A stretch of DNA of 64,000 nucleotides from Scleroderma bovista. Lineage: Eukaryota; Basidiomycota; Agaricomycetes; Boletales; Sclerodermataceae. The stretch spans positions 62,001 through 126,000 of the forward strand of contig JAYMGJ010000065.1 in assembly GCA_037178675.1 (NCBI GenBank), read 5' to 3'. Position 1 is the stretch's first letter; each line of letters starts with the position of its first letter. Made by a program: the position numbers and the translations under genes. The notes beneath the pieces were generated by a model, which worked only from the letters and a program-made list of their open reading frames with translations, had not been told where the DNA came from and did not search any database. Shown here in pieces: positions 41,567 through 51,484 of the stretch.

Positions 41567-41774
41567 GTCTATTATGGCGGGCCTGTTCTAACTGTAATTG
41601 GCGGTGACGAGCCGTTTGAGACAAGTAATAAAAGGATTGGGAGAGGGGGGGGGAGGGCCGGTCCCAGCAGTATGGCAGCAGCAGTAATATTAAATATGGG
41701 GTGCCAATCCCAGCAGTAGGCAGCGTTGGTGTTATTTGGTGGGGTGTTAGAGGGGGGGGGGCCAGTCCCAGCAT
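41046..41774 (-). CDS. DIRS/Ngaro zinc-knuckle frame (Gag C-terminal type)
   Basis: A frame overlapping the RT frame, with an Arg/Ser-rich stretch (SRSRRRRSYSPQWRRSAS) followed by clustered Cys/His: CPKCLGRHKDCSDHPVC, then CWDFQRPRGCSS, and HECSGCGDPNHGAQGCP. Arg/Ser then Cys clusters fit nucleic-acid binding by a Gag C-terminus. It ends at 41046 with QPVASA. Whether it is joined to the Gag frame at 44237-45085 by frameshift or splicing is not clear. Confidence 0.7.
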   Translation of the reverse strand: MLGLAPPPLTPHQITPTLPTAGIGTPYLILLLLPYCWDRPSPPLSQSFYYLSQTARHRQLQLEQARHNRHVQPEWGRAYTCAPHQPPPHSRSPPLHPARGPRNRYCRSRSRRRRSYSPQWRRSASPRRRSGSTRRSRSSDGKRCCHFRPKAPLVCPKCLGRHKDCSDHPVCNEALLWDKSESTRCTRDQNRRLLNKSGQTLCWDFQRPRGCSSKNHLHECSGCGDPNHGAQGCPRSQPVASA

Positions 41775-41905
41775 TATGGCAGCAGCGGGTGTAACGAGCA
41801 GAGGGGGGGGAATGATGGCAGCAGCATGGACACTAGGTTAGTGAAATTAATGGAGAAAATGAAGGGGTAGGACGTGCCTGGTTTAATCTGTTCTTTACGT
41901 CGCGA

Positions 41906-44236
41906 TGTCACGCACCAAACGTGTTTGGTACTGTGGACATGGAGAAAGTTAGCCGATGAAACTAATGTGAAGAATGCACACCCAAGATCTGTTGAAAGAT
42001 TGCCCCGACTTGAGGGATACAGACAGCCCTCGCTATCCATATCACGCAAAGTCATGACTATCCTTATGCGAAGGATGAATACAAGCTTGTCATAGCCATC
42101 TATCGCACAAGAATGACTATCCTGGAGCAAGAGATGAATGCCATCGTCTGGCAGTCATCCCTTGCACAAGAACCGCCAAGAAGCAGAAGAATCCAAGGAT
42201 TGGTGATCATTTCAGTATGAGAGAGGAATGCAACCTACTGCAGTCCAACTCCCATACCAGAACAACCAAAGAAGCAGAAGAAACGATAGAGAAACAAAGG
42301 AGAAAAGGAAGAATCATTTTTAGCGCCCAAATGTCAAATTTAGGCGCCCAGTGCCGGCATTCTGATATTTTGAATAGCTCTGCCATTTTTGAAGCTATCA
42401 ATCATGTGACTATACCATCATGGAGCCTAGACCGTGGTCTATCTGCCTGTCAAGTTCCGACGTAAATCTGTTCATTTCCCACGGAGATATTCCACCCGCA
42501 ATCCAGACACCCGCTTCATCACTCACTATGGAGTCCACATTTTCTCTGGAACGTTTCTCCGCTATTGCAGCAGACCTCAACTATGTCCTGCTCTTGGGAC
42601 AGCCTCTCCCTGAGCTCCTGTGTACTGTCTGGTACATATCTTCCCAGCGTGCTCCCTCAGTCCCTCTCATTCTCGGTCAGCGCGTTCTCCTCGTCAGTCC
42701 TCGTCGCGCACATACTTTGGTCGTCTCAAGTCTATCGTTAGACTTGAAAATTCATACCTGGTCGTCTCTGTGTCTCCTGAGTCCTCTGCATATGGTCCTT
42801 TCATCCCAGAGTCCTGTCACATCCATCTCCCTCTATCATTCATCTCGCTTCCCTGGACACGTCGAATCCGCTACTTGCGATTCTCTTCCCTGCTATCCCG
42901 CAACAAACACGAATGAAACAGTGCTCTAGAACCCTTCTTAGAAGTCCTAATAGAGTACAGAACCTTCCCCTTACTGCTCAAGGGAAGACTGCACTTCGGG
43001 AGCACCAAATTTCGCGTTTTTGCTCTACAGAAGCTCAATCCAAGGGATTTGTGACACTCTGTGACCAGCTGTGACTCTACTTGTCATTCCAGGCCCCCTG
43101 ACACTGCTCTTCTGGTCGGATCAATTCTTTTATTATCCCCCAGCCACTCCCATCAGTGGCACTGCTTCAGAAGCTCATCTCCAGATCTAAAGTTCAATAA
43201 ATCATAGGTTGTGCTTCCCTTCTTTCTGAGTCACACAGAGTCACTCTGGCTCACTCTGACTCACTCTGCTGCGCATTATTCATCCCCTCTTGGCATTACT
43301 AATCCCCATTACTCCCCTTACCAATCACTTACCAATCATCCTTCAAATCATGCTTATCATGCTGCTTATCAATTCATGACTCATGCCCCTATGATTCATA
43401 TGCATTATGTCATCGCATATGCTCATTTAGCTTCGATCTACTCATCCCATGCTTTCTCCCCCTCTCTTTTGGGCCCCATGCAATGATTTTTCCATATTCT
43501 TGGTTATACACCCCTTTTTACCTATGTTTTTGCTCTTTCCCTTGGCTCAGCAGCTTGTTCAGGCTCTCCCCATCGATGACTCAGCCTGATTACACTGCTT
43601 ATCAATCGCTTACCAATCTCTTACCAAGCACTTAGTCATTTGTGCTTACAGGGCCACAGCCCCTCCTGTATATAAACCAGCAGCCAAAGGCTGCAAGGAA
43701 GTGTCTGCTTCCCCCTCAATAAAGCGACCACATTCACTCTCCCTCACTGTCTATAAGCTCTATCTCTGTCTTTGGACTTGTAGGTCACTCAGTGCTGGCC
43801 TAAAGCTCCTATATTGCTGTTTATCAGATATATCTTGTATCTGATCATTTCTCTAGGCTCAAGCGCAGTCTAGCATCACTGTCCACTCTATCCCATCACT
43901 GTCCATTGCATTCTTGAAGCAGGAACTGTCCCCTTGCTTCCCCTCTGCTCCATCACTGCTGTTACACCCCTGTCATCAATCTATCATCGCTTTTCTATCC
44001 CAGGACTCTTCCTAACCACTGTGGTAGGCTGAAGAGGAGTCAATACCATCCCCAGTCACATATCATCCCCATCAGAAGCCCTTCCCTTCCCTCCTGCATC
44101 CTGCCTGAAGGTGTGCAGCACATCCCCCTGAGGACATTAAATACCAGAAACGCAAAGGAAGACCACCACTCGCATATTGCTGTCATTTGGTGTTGGTTGT
44201 TGGTTGTTCTGACCTCTTCCCTCACTTAGGCGCACA
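41906..44236 (+). mobile_element. Solo LTR-1, 2331 bp, TSD GCGA
   Basis: Begins TGTCACGCACCAAACGTG and ends TTAGGCGCACA. Flanked by GCGA at 41902-41905 and 44237-44240. It has an LTR-type layout: a TATATAAA box at 43669, AATAAA at 43718, and pyrimidine-rich sequence after it. The first bases contain the palindrome ACCAAACGTGTTTGGT. It carries a frameshifted relative of the small ORF in solo LTR-3 (42528-42916). It is nearly identical to solo LTR-2, in opposite orientation. No internal retrotransposon coding remains next to it. Confidence 0.85.
43669..43723 (+). promoter_or_regulatory. TATA box and polyadenylation signal of solo LTR-1
   Basis: TATATAAA at 43669-43676 and AATAAA at 43718-43723, about 45 bases apart. 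This is compact for U3/R. The equivalent place in LTR-3 has GTATTTAAACC near 57777. Confidence 0.55.
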
Positions 44237-45085
44237 GCGAGCGTTGAGTTCGCGGGCGACTTTGGCCAACAGTTCTTCGTTTATGATGCCGATGTTGTAT
44301 GCTTTGCCTAGCGCTAACTTGTCATGCCAGTCTAGACGGACTCGCGAGGCGTAATGTAGCAACGCTCGTTCACCGCAGTCACCTTCTTCCCGCAATTGGT
44401 GGTTGTTGAGGTTATGGAAGAACCAGTTGAAGGCGTCTAGGGCTTCGTTGCCCCATTTCGCATTTTCAATAGCCGTTAGGAAATGGTTCTTAGCGAACAT
44501 GTATTCCGCGTAGGTTAGGCAATGGTCTAGTTTGGCGTTCCTTGACGCTGTGAGAGAGTTGGCTGCGCGGACCGTCATGTTGCCTTCCGCTGCTTGGGTG
44601 ATGGCTAAGGTCTCGTTCTCGTCTGCGCGCCGTACCGATCGCGCTGCTTCTTGTAATCCTTCTCTCGTGAAGTACCACAGAGGGGTGTGTTTCTTGTCGC
44701 TCAGCCTTTTGATGGCGTAATCAGCTGGTCTTGAGGCAAGCGTCGAAGCGACTCGGGCAGTCGCATCGAAGGTGATGATGTCCTTGTTTGCGTCAGGGAC
44801 AGGGGTTGGGGGACGAGGCCTGGGCCCAGCTGGTTGGTCCTGCTGTTCGCGTTGTGCGTTATCGCCCTCATTGGGTTGACGATCCTCTTGGGGGTTGTTG
44901 TCTGGGGGTCTCTGGCCACCTCCTCTATCCGGATGCAAGCCGGCCGCGCCTCTTGCAGCCCAGTGTTGGTTCAGGAGCTCGATGGCTTCTTCTCTGTTTA
45001 AAAATTCTTCTGCCATGGTGAGTTCTACTAGTCTGGCGAAGCCCGGTTGGGTGAAGTCGGGTGGACGCTGTTGTGCTGGATCCAT
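44237..45085 (-). pseudogene. DIRS/Ngaro Gag, cut near its C-terminus by solo LTR-1
   Basis: From ATG 45085 (MDPAQQRPPDFTQPGFARLV): a Gly/Pro/Asn-rich linker, then a helical domain (DIITFDATARVASTLASRPA, LWYFTREGLQEAARSVRRAD, AKNHFLTAIENAKWGNEALD, ALLHYASRVRLDWHDKLALG, ELLAKVARELNAR). The open frame runs into the LTR and stops there after CAPK. If the LTR and one GCGA copy are removed, the frame continues with DVKNRLNQARPTPSF and stops at a TAG near 41837. A W-Y-F-T motif in this kind of domain is seen in Gags of basidiomycete DIRS-like elements (family memory). Confidence 0.75.
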
Positions 45086-45165
45086 TGCTGCGAGTGACTA
45101 GAAGGAGAGTGAGTCGAATGAAAGGAAGAAGTGTGAAACAAAGAAGAGACGACGAAGAAACTAAA

Positions 45166-45293
45166 CGAAAGCGTTGAGCTGCTTGATGCGCAGGCTGAGC
45201 TGGCTGGTGCAGGTGCGGAAAGAAAAGACGGCTAGCATCACAGCCACTCGAGCAAAGACACTATTCTATTCCTACTCGTGCCTCTTACGTAAT
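45166..45293 (-). repeat. Split direct repeat A1 (element 5' terminus)
   Basis: 128 bp matching 37643-37770. Its right edge ...CTCTTACGTAAT meets Copia-2 at AGAATGTCAAT. Confidence 0.9.
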
Positions 45294-46913
45294 AGAATGT
45301 CAATAGTTCCATGTTACCTTTCACGACTGACTCGCAGATTCCATGGTAGCGGATGTCGATGTGCTTGGAGCGAGGCTCCGTTACAGGGTTGGATGCCATG
45401 AATATGGACCCCTGATTATCACTGCAAATCGGGATAGCTTTCAGCTTATAGCCGAGCTCACCGAGTAAACTCTGAATCCAGGTGACTTGGCGAGCGCAAT
45501 CGCTCAAAGCCATGTATTCAGCCTCAGTGGACGAGTATGCAATAGTCTTCTGCGCACGAGAAGTCCAAATGATCAAGCCATCTGCAAGTTTCAGGTAGAA
45601 ACCTGTCTGCGAGAGGCGAGAGGTAGGGTCTGATCCCCAATCTGAGTCCATGCATGCAATCATGCCAGCACCGGATCCACCATTGTACACTAGGGAGTAA
45701 TTAGGTGTACCAATTAAGTAGCGACAGATATAAAGCACTTTGGACAGGTGGTTGTGGGATGGGTTCATGGCATGGCGCGAGAGATGGGTGACTGCAAAGG
45801 CAATGTCGGGCCTAGTGCCTAACATAAGGTACAGAAGGGACCCAATAACTGTCTGGAAACGGGAGTGGAGTTCCACATCAACAGGCTCTGTATTTTTGGC
45901 GGCATAGTAGCCAGCCGGCAGTGGGGTGCTTGCGGACTTTGCATTGAGCATGCCGCAGCATTCGATGACCTTTTGTAGGTATGCGCATTGATCCAGGTGG
46001 ATAGCATGACCCTTGCAAGTGATTCGCATACAGAGGAACTCCTTAGGTTCTCCAAGGTCTCTGCACTCCCATTTGCACATGAATTGCACTTTGATGGCAT
46101 CAACAACAGCCTTGTTAGGGCCGCAGAATAAAGCGTCGTCAACATATATGATACCAATGACGATGTTGGTGCCTTTCTTCTTGTAGAAGAAGATGCCTGC
46201 TTCAGACTTAAGGCGCTCAAACCCGAGCTCTTTGAGAGACTCATTGAGTGTGCGCCACCAAGCTAGGCCGGCCTGTTTGAGGCCATAGAGGGCACGCCAG
46301 AGGCGGAGCACTTTGCGCTCTTGCCCAGGAACTGCAAACCCTTCGTGTTGTTCCATGTAGATTTCTTCATTGAGCTTGCCATACAAGTAGGCACTCCGAA
46401 CGTCGAGTCCAGTGATATACCAGTTTTCAAGTGCGGCAAGCGCAAGCATGAGGCACACTGTTTCAAAGCGCACAACTGGTGAGGAGACCTGGTCGAAATC
46501 TAATCCCTCGACCTGGGAGAAGCCTTTCGCTACTAAGCGGGCTTTCTTGCGGCCATCTGACTTGACATCGAAGACCCATCAATTCTTAATGACCTTCCGG
46601 TCTCGGGGACGGTCAACTAGCTCAAAGACTTTGTGCTTTCGCAGCACATCGAGCTCTTCTTGGCAAGCAAGTCACCAGAGTTTCTGCTCAGCTTGGGGTA
46701 AGTGAGCAATGTCCTTGTAGGACCAGTTGCGGATGCTCTCATATTGAGGCTCGCGGGTTTCGAGGGCTTTGCCCATCAGGAATCGGACTAGGTTTGCTCC
46801 CCCTTCCTCGCACATCTTTTGCACATCTTCCTCACTGGGCGTTGCAGAGGTGTCGGGGAAACCACCAGGAACATGGTCTGGTGTGTCCGGTTGTGGGGGC
46901 CTAGGGGCCTCAC
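45294..46913 (-). pseudogene. Copia-2 reverse transcriptase and RNase H
   Basis: Starting in the linker (EAPRPPQPDTPDHVPGG) next to the solo LTR, the frame passes IRNWSYKDIAHLPQAEQKLW, TGA at 46672, LACQEELDVLRKHKVFELVD, TGA at 46579, WVFDVKSDGRKKARLVAKGF, and then an open stretch with LDVRSAYLYGKLNEEIYMEQ, YGLKQAGLAWW, the catalytic IIYVDDALF, PDIAFAV, and RNase H with CMDSDWGSD, STEAEYMAL and CSDNQGSIFMA, ending HIDIRYHGICESVVKGNMEL at the DIRS junction. Both stops replace an expected Arg codon by TGA. The protein is well preserved apart from these and the insertions. Confidence 0.9.
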
Positions 46914-48154
46914 TGTCAAGACCGGTTCTCCTCAACGATCTTACTAGGAGGTCCAGAGGTGCAGGGAACTAATGAGGAGGTAAGTCCAGACACTAGTAGG
47001 TGCCAGTTAGTGCGGAGAGTCAAGTCCAGGTCAAATGAACGAAGTCCAGGCACTAGAGAAGCACAGGGAGTAAGTCCGGGTTTTTGCAGAGTAAGTCCGG
47101 ACCACGGGAAAGTGGTCCGGAGTTGAGCACAGCTTGTCCGGAGTGAAGGACATCCCAGAGGTGGGATAAGTCCTGAGAGGTCTAGCGTCAAGTCTGGGAC
47201 AGAGGTGGCTTTTGCCCTCGTGCAAGTAGGAGACTTGCTAGGATCGGACATAGGACCAAGGGGACGAGATAGGACAGAGGCCGGAGTTGGCCGGAGTTTG
47301 GGAGTCCAGGTGAACAGATGGATTAGGAGAGCATAGTGGGTAGTACAGAGTGGGGAGTATCTTAGTCGAGATTTGATCTAAGGATCTACTAGGCCGGAGT
47401 ACGGTAGTTTATATAGTAAAGAGACTAGAGGTGAGTATATACGGTGACAAGTAAACACCCTAGTCGGGACAAGGGATGGAGCAGAAGCAGACAGGAAAAT
47501 AAACCAGGGACAGGAAAATAAACTGGAGCGGAAGCAGACACGGGGAACTAGAGTTACAGGGACGATGGAGGAAAAGCAGGGACAAGGGAACTAGGTCGGA
47601 AGAGGACAGGTAAGGGTCAGAGGTGGACTTAGCTAATGTTAAGTCCGGAGCAATGTCCAGGACCGGAGGAAGTGCATGACTGGAGGAAGTGCATGACCAG
47701 AGGAAGTGCAAGAGCGGAGGGAGTGTGCGAGTGGAGGAAGGGTGGAGTAGCCGGAGGAAGGTCCAGAGTTGGACATGGAAATGTCCTAAGCCTTTGGTGG
47801 ACCTGACAGAGGAAGCGGAGCAGGAGCAGGAGCAGAACTGAGCCGGAGTTGGATGTACCAGCCGGAGTTGGGCTACGTTGCAGACAAGGCTAAGGGAGTG
47901 GCCGGACTGAAACCGGAGTAGCGACTAGTGGTAGGTACAGGTCCGACACGGAGGAGTTAGACTGCGGATCTGTCTGTAGGAAGACAGGGGTTAGTCCTGA
48001 GGCGGAGATGGACGTAGTGACCGGAGTTGAGCTGGAGTGCAGCTATAGGGCTGGAGATGGCCGGACTAGATCCAGAGTTGCATCTATGCCTAAGGACAGG
48101 TCAGGCAGGCCATGGTTAGACCGGAGTTGCGACTGGAAAAGTATGGATATGACA
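46914..48154 (-). mobile_element. Solo LTR related to Gypsy-A, 1241 bp, TSD CTCAC
   Basis: Begins TGTCAAGACCGG, ends GGATATGACA and is flanked by CTCAC at 46909-46913 and 48155-48159. It shares GGTGACAAGTAAACAMCCTA and GGGACAAGGGATG stretches with the Gypsy-A LTR but is about twice as long and packed with CCGGAGT-type motifs. It splits the Copia-2 linker region. With it and one CTCAC removed, the frame reads ETVGEAPRPPQPD without a break. Orientation is set by analogy with the Gypsy-A LTR. Confidence 0.9.
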
Positions 48155-48698
48155 CTCACCCACTGTTTCTCGCCATCGGGAGGCACTTTCGATATCCCAG
48201 AGTTGCTCAACAGGATGTCGCCGCTCACCATACACGTTACCGGGGCGCAATGGCGCTCTACATTCACGTTGGGGGCGGGCAGGGATATTCACTGCAGGAG
48301 GTCGCGGCACATTCTGGCGGCGTTCAGCTTGGCCAGGGTGCTGCAGTGCCGGAGGTGGTGGGTTTCTCGCCGGTGAAGGCGTTCTTGGTGCCGGTGGAGG
48401 CACTGGAGATGGCGTACGGGGAGGATTTATTTGATTAGGCTCTTCCTCAGGAGCCTCAGGTTCCTCGCGCTTTGGATTGTCATCCTGTGCTTGGGGATGT
48501 GGGTAGCCATGGTCGTGTTCCACATCGTCATCACTGTCAGTATCATCAGGGGGATTCCCTGGTCGATCAGTGGCTGGTTTCGGATTTGCCCTTCCGAAAG
48601 GGTTCTCAAGAGGTTCGTGCCTGTTTTTGGGGCAGCGAGGGAAATGACGCTCGTCAAAAACGGCGTGAGCAGTGGTAAACACTGCATTTGTGGAGCGC
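48155..48698 (-). pseudogene. Copia-2 Pro-rich linker between integrase and RT
   Basis: Encodes RSTNAVFTTAHAVFDERHF, then DDTDSDDDVEHDHGYPHP and a Pro-rich run with TPSPVPPPAPRTPSP, ending in WDIESASRWRETVGE at the solo LTR. Such low-complexity linkers follow the integrase in Copia elements. The start of this segment joins in frame to 51027-51114 across solo LTR-2. Confidence 0.8.
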
Positions 48699-51026
48699 TG
48701 TGCGCCTAAGTGAGGGAAGAGGTCAGAACAACCAACAACCAACACCAAATGACAGCAATATGCGAGTGGTGGTCTTCCTTTGCGTTTCTGGTATTTAATC
48801 TCCTCAGAGGGATGTGCTGCACGCCTTCAGGCAGGATGCAGGAGGGAAGGGAAGGGCTTCTGATGTGGAAGGAATGCGACTGGGGATGGTATTGACTCCT
48901 CTTCAGCCTACCACAGTGGTTAGGAAGAGTCCTGGGATAGAAGAGCGATAGATTGATGACAGGGGTGTAACAGCAGTGATGGAGCAACAGGGAAGCAAGG
49001 GGACAGTTCCTGCTTCAAAAATGCGATGGACAGTGATGGGATAGAGTGGACAGAGATGCTAGACTGCGCTTGAGCCTAGAGAAATGATCAGATACAAGAT
49101 ATATCTGATAAACAGCAATATAGGAGCTTTAGGCCAGCACTGAGTGACCTACAAGTCCAAAGACAGAGATAGAGCTTATAGACAGTGAGGGAGAGTGAAT
49201 GTGGTCGCTTTATTGAGGGGGAAGCAGACACTTCCTTGCAGCCTTTGGCTGCTGGTTTATATACAGGAGGGGCTGTGGCCCTGTAAGCACAAATGACTAA
49301 GTGCTTGGTAAGAGATTGGTAAGCGATTGATAAGCAGTGTAATCAGGCTGAGTCATCGATGGGGAGAGCCTGAACAAGCTGCTGAGCCAAGGGAAAGAGC
49401 AAAAACATAGGTAAAAAGGGGTGTATAACCAAGAATATGGAAAAATCATTGCATGGGGCCCAAAAGAGAGGGGGAGAAAGCATGGGATGAGTAGATCGAA
49501 GCTAAATGAGCATATGCGATGACATAATGCATATGAATCATAGGGGCATGAGTCATGAATTGATAAGCAGCATGATAAGCATGATTTGAAGGATGATTGG
49601 TAAGTGATTGGTAAGGGGAGTAATGGGGATTAGTAATGCCAAGAGGGGATGAATAATGCGCAGCAGAGTGAGTCAGAGTGAGCCAGAGTGACTCTGTGTG
49701 ACTCAGAAAGAAGGGAAGCACAACCTATGATTTATTGAACTTTAGATCTGGAGATGAGCTTCTGAAGCAGTGCCACTGATGGGAGTGGCTGGGGGATAAT
49801 AAAAGAATTGATCCGACCAGAAGAGCAGTGTCAGGGGGCCTGGAATGACAAGTAGAGTCACAGCTGGTCACAGAGTGTCACAAATCCCTTGGATTGAGCT
49901 TCTGTAGAGCAAAAACGCGAAATTTGGTGCTCCCGAAGTGCAGTCTTCCCTTGAGCAGTAAGGGGAAGGTTCTGTACTCTATTAGGACTTCTAAGAAGGG
50001 TTCTAGAGCACTGTTTCATTCGTGTTTGTTGCGGGATAGCAGGGAAGAGAATCGCAAGTAGCGGATTCGACGTGTCCAGGGAAGCGAGATGAATGATAGA
50101 GGGAGATGGATGTGACAGGACTCTGGGATGAAAGGACCATATGCAGAGGACTCAGGAGACACAGAGACGACCAGGTATGAATTTTCAAGTCTAACGATAG
50201 ACTTGAGACGACCAAAGTATGTGCGCGACGAGGACTGACGAGGAGAACGCGCTGACCGAGAATGAGAGGGACTGAGGGAGCACGCTGGGAAGATATGTAC
50301 CAGACAGTACACAGGAGCTCAGGGAGAGGCTGTCCCAAGAGCAGGACATAGTTGAGGTCTGCTGCAATAGCGGAGAAACGTTCCAGAGAAAATGTGGACT
50401 CCATAGTGAGTGATGAAGCGGGTGTCTGGATTGCGGGTGGAATATCTCCGTGGGAAATGAACAGATTTACGTCGGAACTTGACAGGCAGATAGACCACGG
50501 TCTAGGCTCCATGATGGTATAGTCACATGATTGATAGCTTCAAAAATGGCAGAGCTATTCAAAATATCAGAATGCCGGCACTGGGCGCCTAAATTTGACA
50601 TTTGGGCGCTAAAAATGATTCTTCCTTTTCTCCTTTGTTTCTCTATCGTTTCTTCTGCTTCTTTGGTTGTTCTGGTATGGGAGTTGGACTGCAGTAGGTT
50701 GCATTCCTCTCTCATACTGAAATGATCACCAATCCTTGGATTCTTCTGCTTCTTGGCGGTTCTTGTGCAAGGGATGACTGCCAGACGATGGCATTCATCT
50801 CTTGCTCCAGGATAGTCATTCTTGTGCGATAGATGGCTATGACAAGCTTGTATTCATCCTTCGCATAAGGATAGTCATGACTTTGCGTGATATGGATAGC
50901 GAGGGCTGTCTGTATCCCTCAAGTCGGGGCAATCTTTCAACAGATCTTGGGTGTGCATTCTTCACATTAGTTTCATCGGCTAACTTTCTCCATGTCCACA
51001 GTACCAAACACGTTTGGTGCGTGACA
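48699..51026 (-). mobile_element. Solo LTR-2, 2328 bp, TSD GCGC
   Basis: Inverted near-copy of solo LTR-1, starting TGTGCGCCTAAGTGAGGG and ending GGTGCGTGACA on the plus strand. Flanked by GCGC at 48695-48698 and 51027-51030. It carries the same small ORF relative (50404 down to 50016) with the same one-base loss as LTR-1. Confidence 0.9.
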
Positions 51027-51114
51027 GCGCATAAACAAAAAGTTGCACTCATTGCCAGGGGCAACACCGACATAAGTCATAAGCTCCAACTTGGGAGCCA
51101 TCTTATTCGCTCTA
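51027..51114 (-). pseudogene. Copia-2 integrase C-terminal segment
   Basis: Encodes KMAPKLELMTYVGVAPGNEC followed by NFLFM, the usual Copia block after the integrase core, and runs on in frame into the linker at 48698. It is cut on the right by the Gypsy-B LTR. Confidence 0.8.
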
Positions 51115-51484
51115 TGTTATGGTCCAACTTTTTATCTTATCTAATTTGCAATTAGATAGTGTTTATCTTATCTTAGTGCACAGCCTCTATCTTATCTACC
51201 TAGTCTAGACCTGTACCTCGTGCTGTACATGCTGCCACCCTTGACATCATTATGCATAGCCTCAGCTCCACAGTGATGTCATTACATAGCCCTTCTGCCT
51301 GCACGTAGCCTCATGGATAGCCTCACGTAGCCCTCGTGTATAGTAGTATATGTACCATGCAATCCAGCACCCAGAGGCTCCCCATTCAAGCTCATCTTGG
51401 GTCTTTGCTCTAGATACTCGCGTCCTATCCTCTCAGAGCCTTAGCATGTGGTCGGGTCCTTGGTGTTTGCCTAGGATCGTCTCA
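51115..51484 (+). repeat. 5' LTR of Gypsy-B
   Basis: 370 bp from TGTTATGGTCC to GATCGTCTCA, matching the Gypsy-C LTR (59171-59541). It has a run of TATCTTATCT repeats near its start and GTAGTATATGTACC as a promoter-like block near 51340. Confidence 0.85.

Larger units (their letters stand above)
37374..45293 (-). mobile_element. DIRS/Ngaro(PAT)-like retroelement, nearly complete, with split direct repeats
   Basis: 7920 bp in place, about 5.6 kb once solo LTR-1 is removed. In element order (right to left): repeat A1 (45293-45166), Gag, zinc-knuckle frame, RT-RNase H, tyrosine recombinase, repeat B1 (37913-37782), repeat A2 (37770-37643), repeat B2 (37505-37374). A1-ORFs-B1-A2-B2 is the split-direct-repeat layout of PAT and Ngaro retroelements. 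There are no LTRs and no aspartic protease or DDE integrase, as expected for this order. It lies inside the RNase H coding region of Copia-2. Five bases, AGAAT, occur on both sides (37369-37373 and 45294-45298). Confidence 0.9.
36636..51114 (-). mobile_element. Copia-2, Ty1/Copia element opened by at least four later insertions
   Basis: Only the 3' end and part of pol lie in the window. The pieces are the 3' LTR 36636-37209, pol tail 37256-37373, RT and RNase H 45294-46913, a linker 48155-48698, and integrase-side coding 51027-51114. Removing the DIRS element, the 1241-bp solo LTR, and solo LTR-2 rejoins one reading frame each time. The 5' end lies beyond Gypsy-B, outside the window. The 5' flank 36631-36635 is CTGGT; its partner cannot be checked. 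Confidence 0.85.

Noticed and set aside
41906..51026. Reading LTR-1 and LTR-2 as terminal inverted repeats of one large DNA transposon
   Set aside because: Each copy has its own matching 4-bp duplication (GCGA and GCGC), and each interrupts a different reading frame that rejoins when it is removed. They are two independent insertions.
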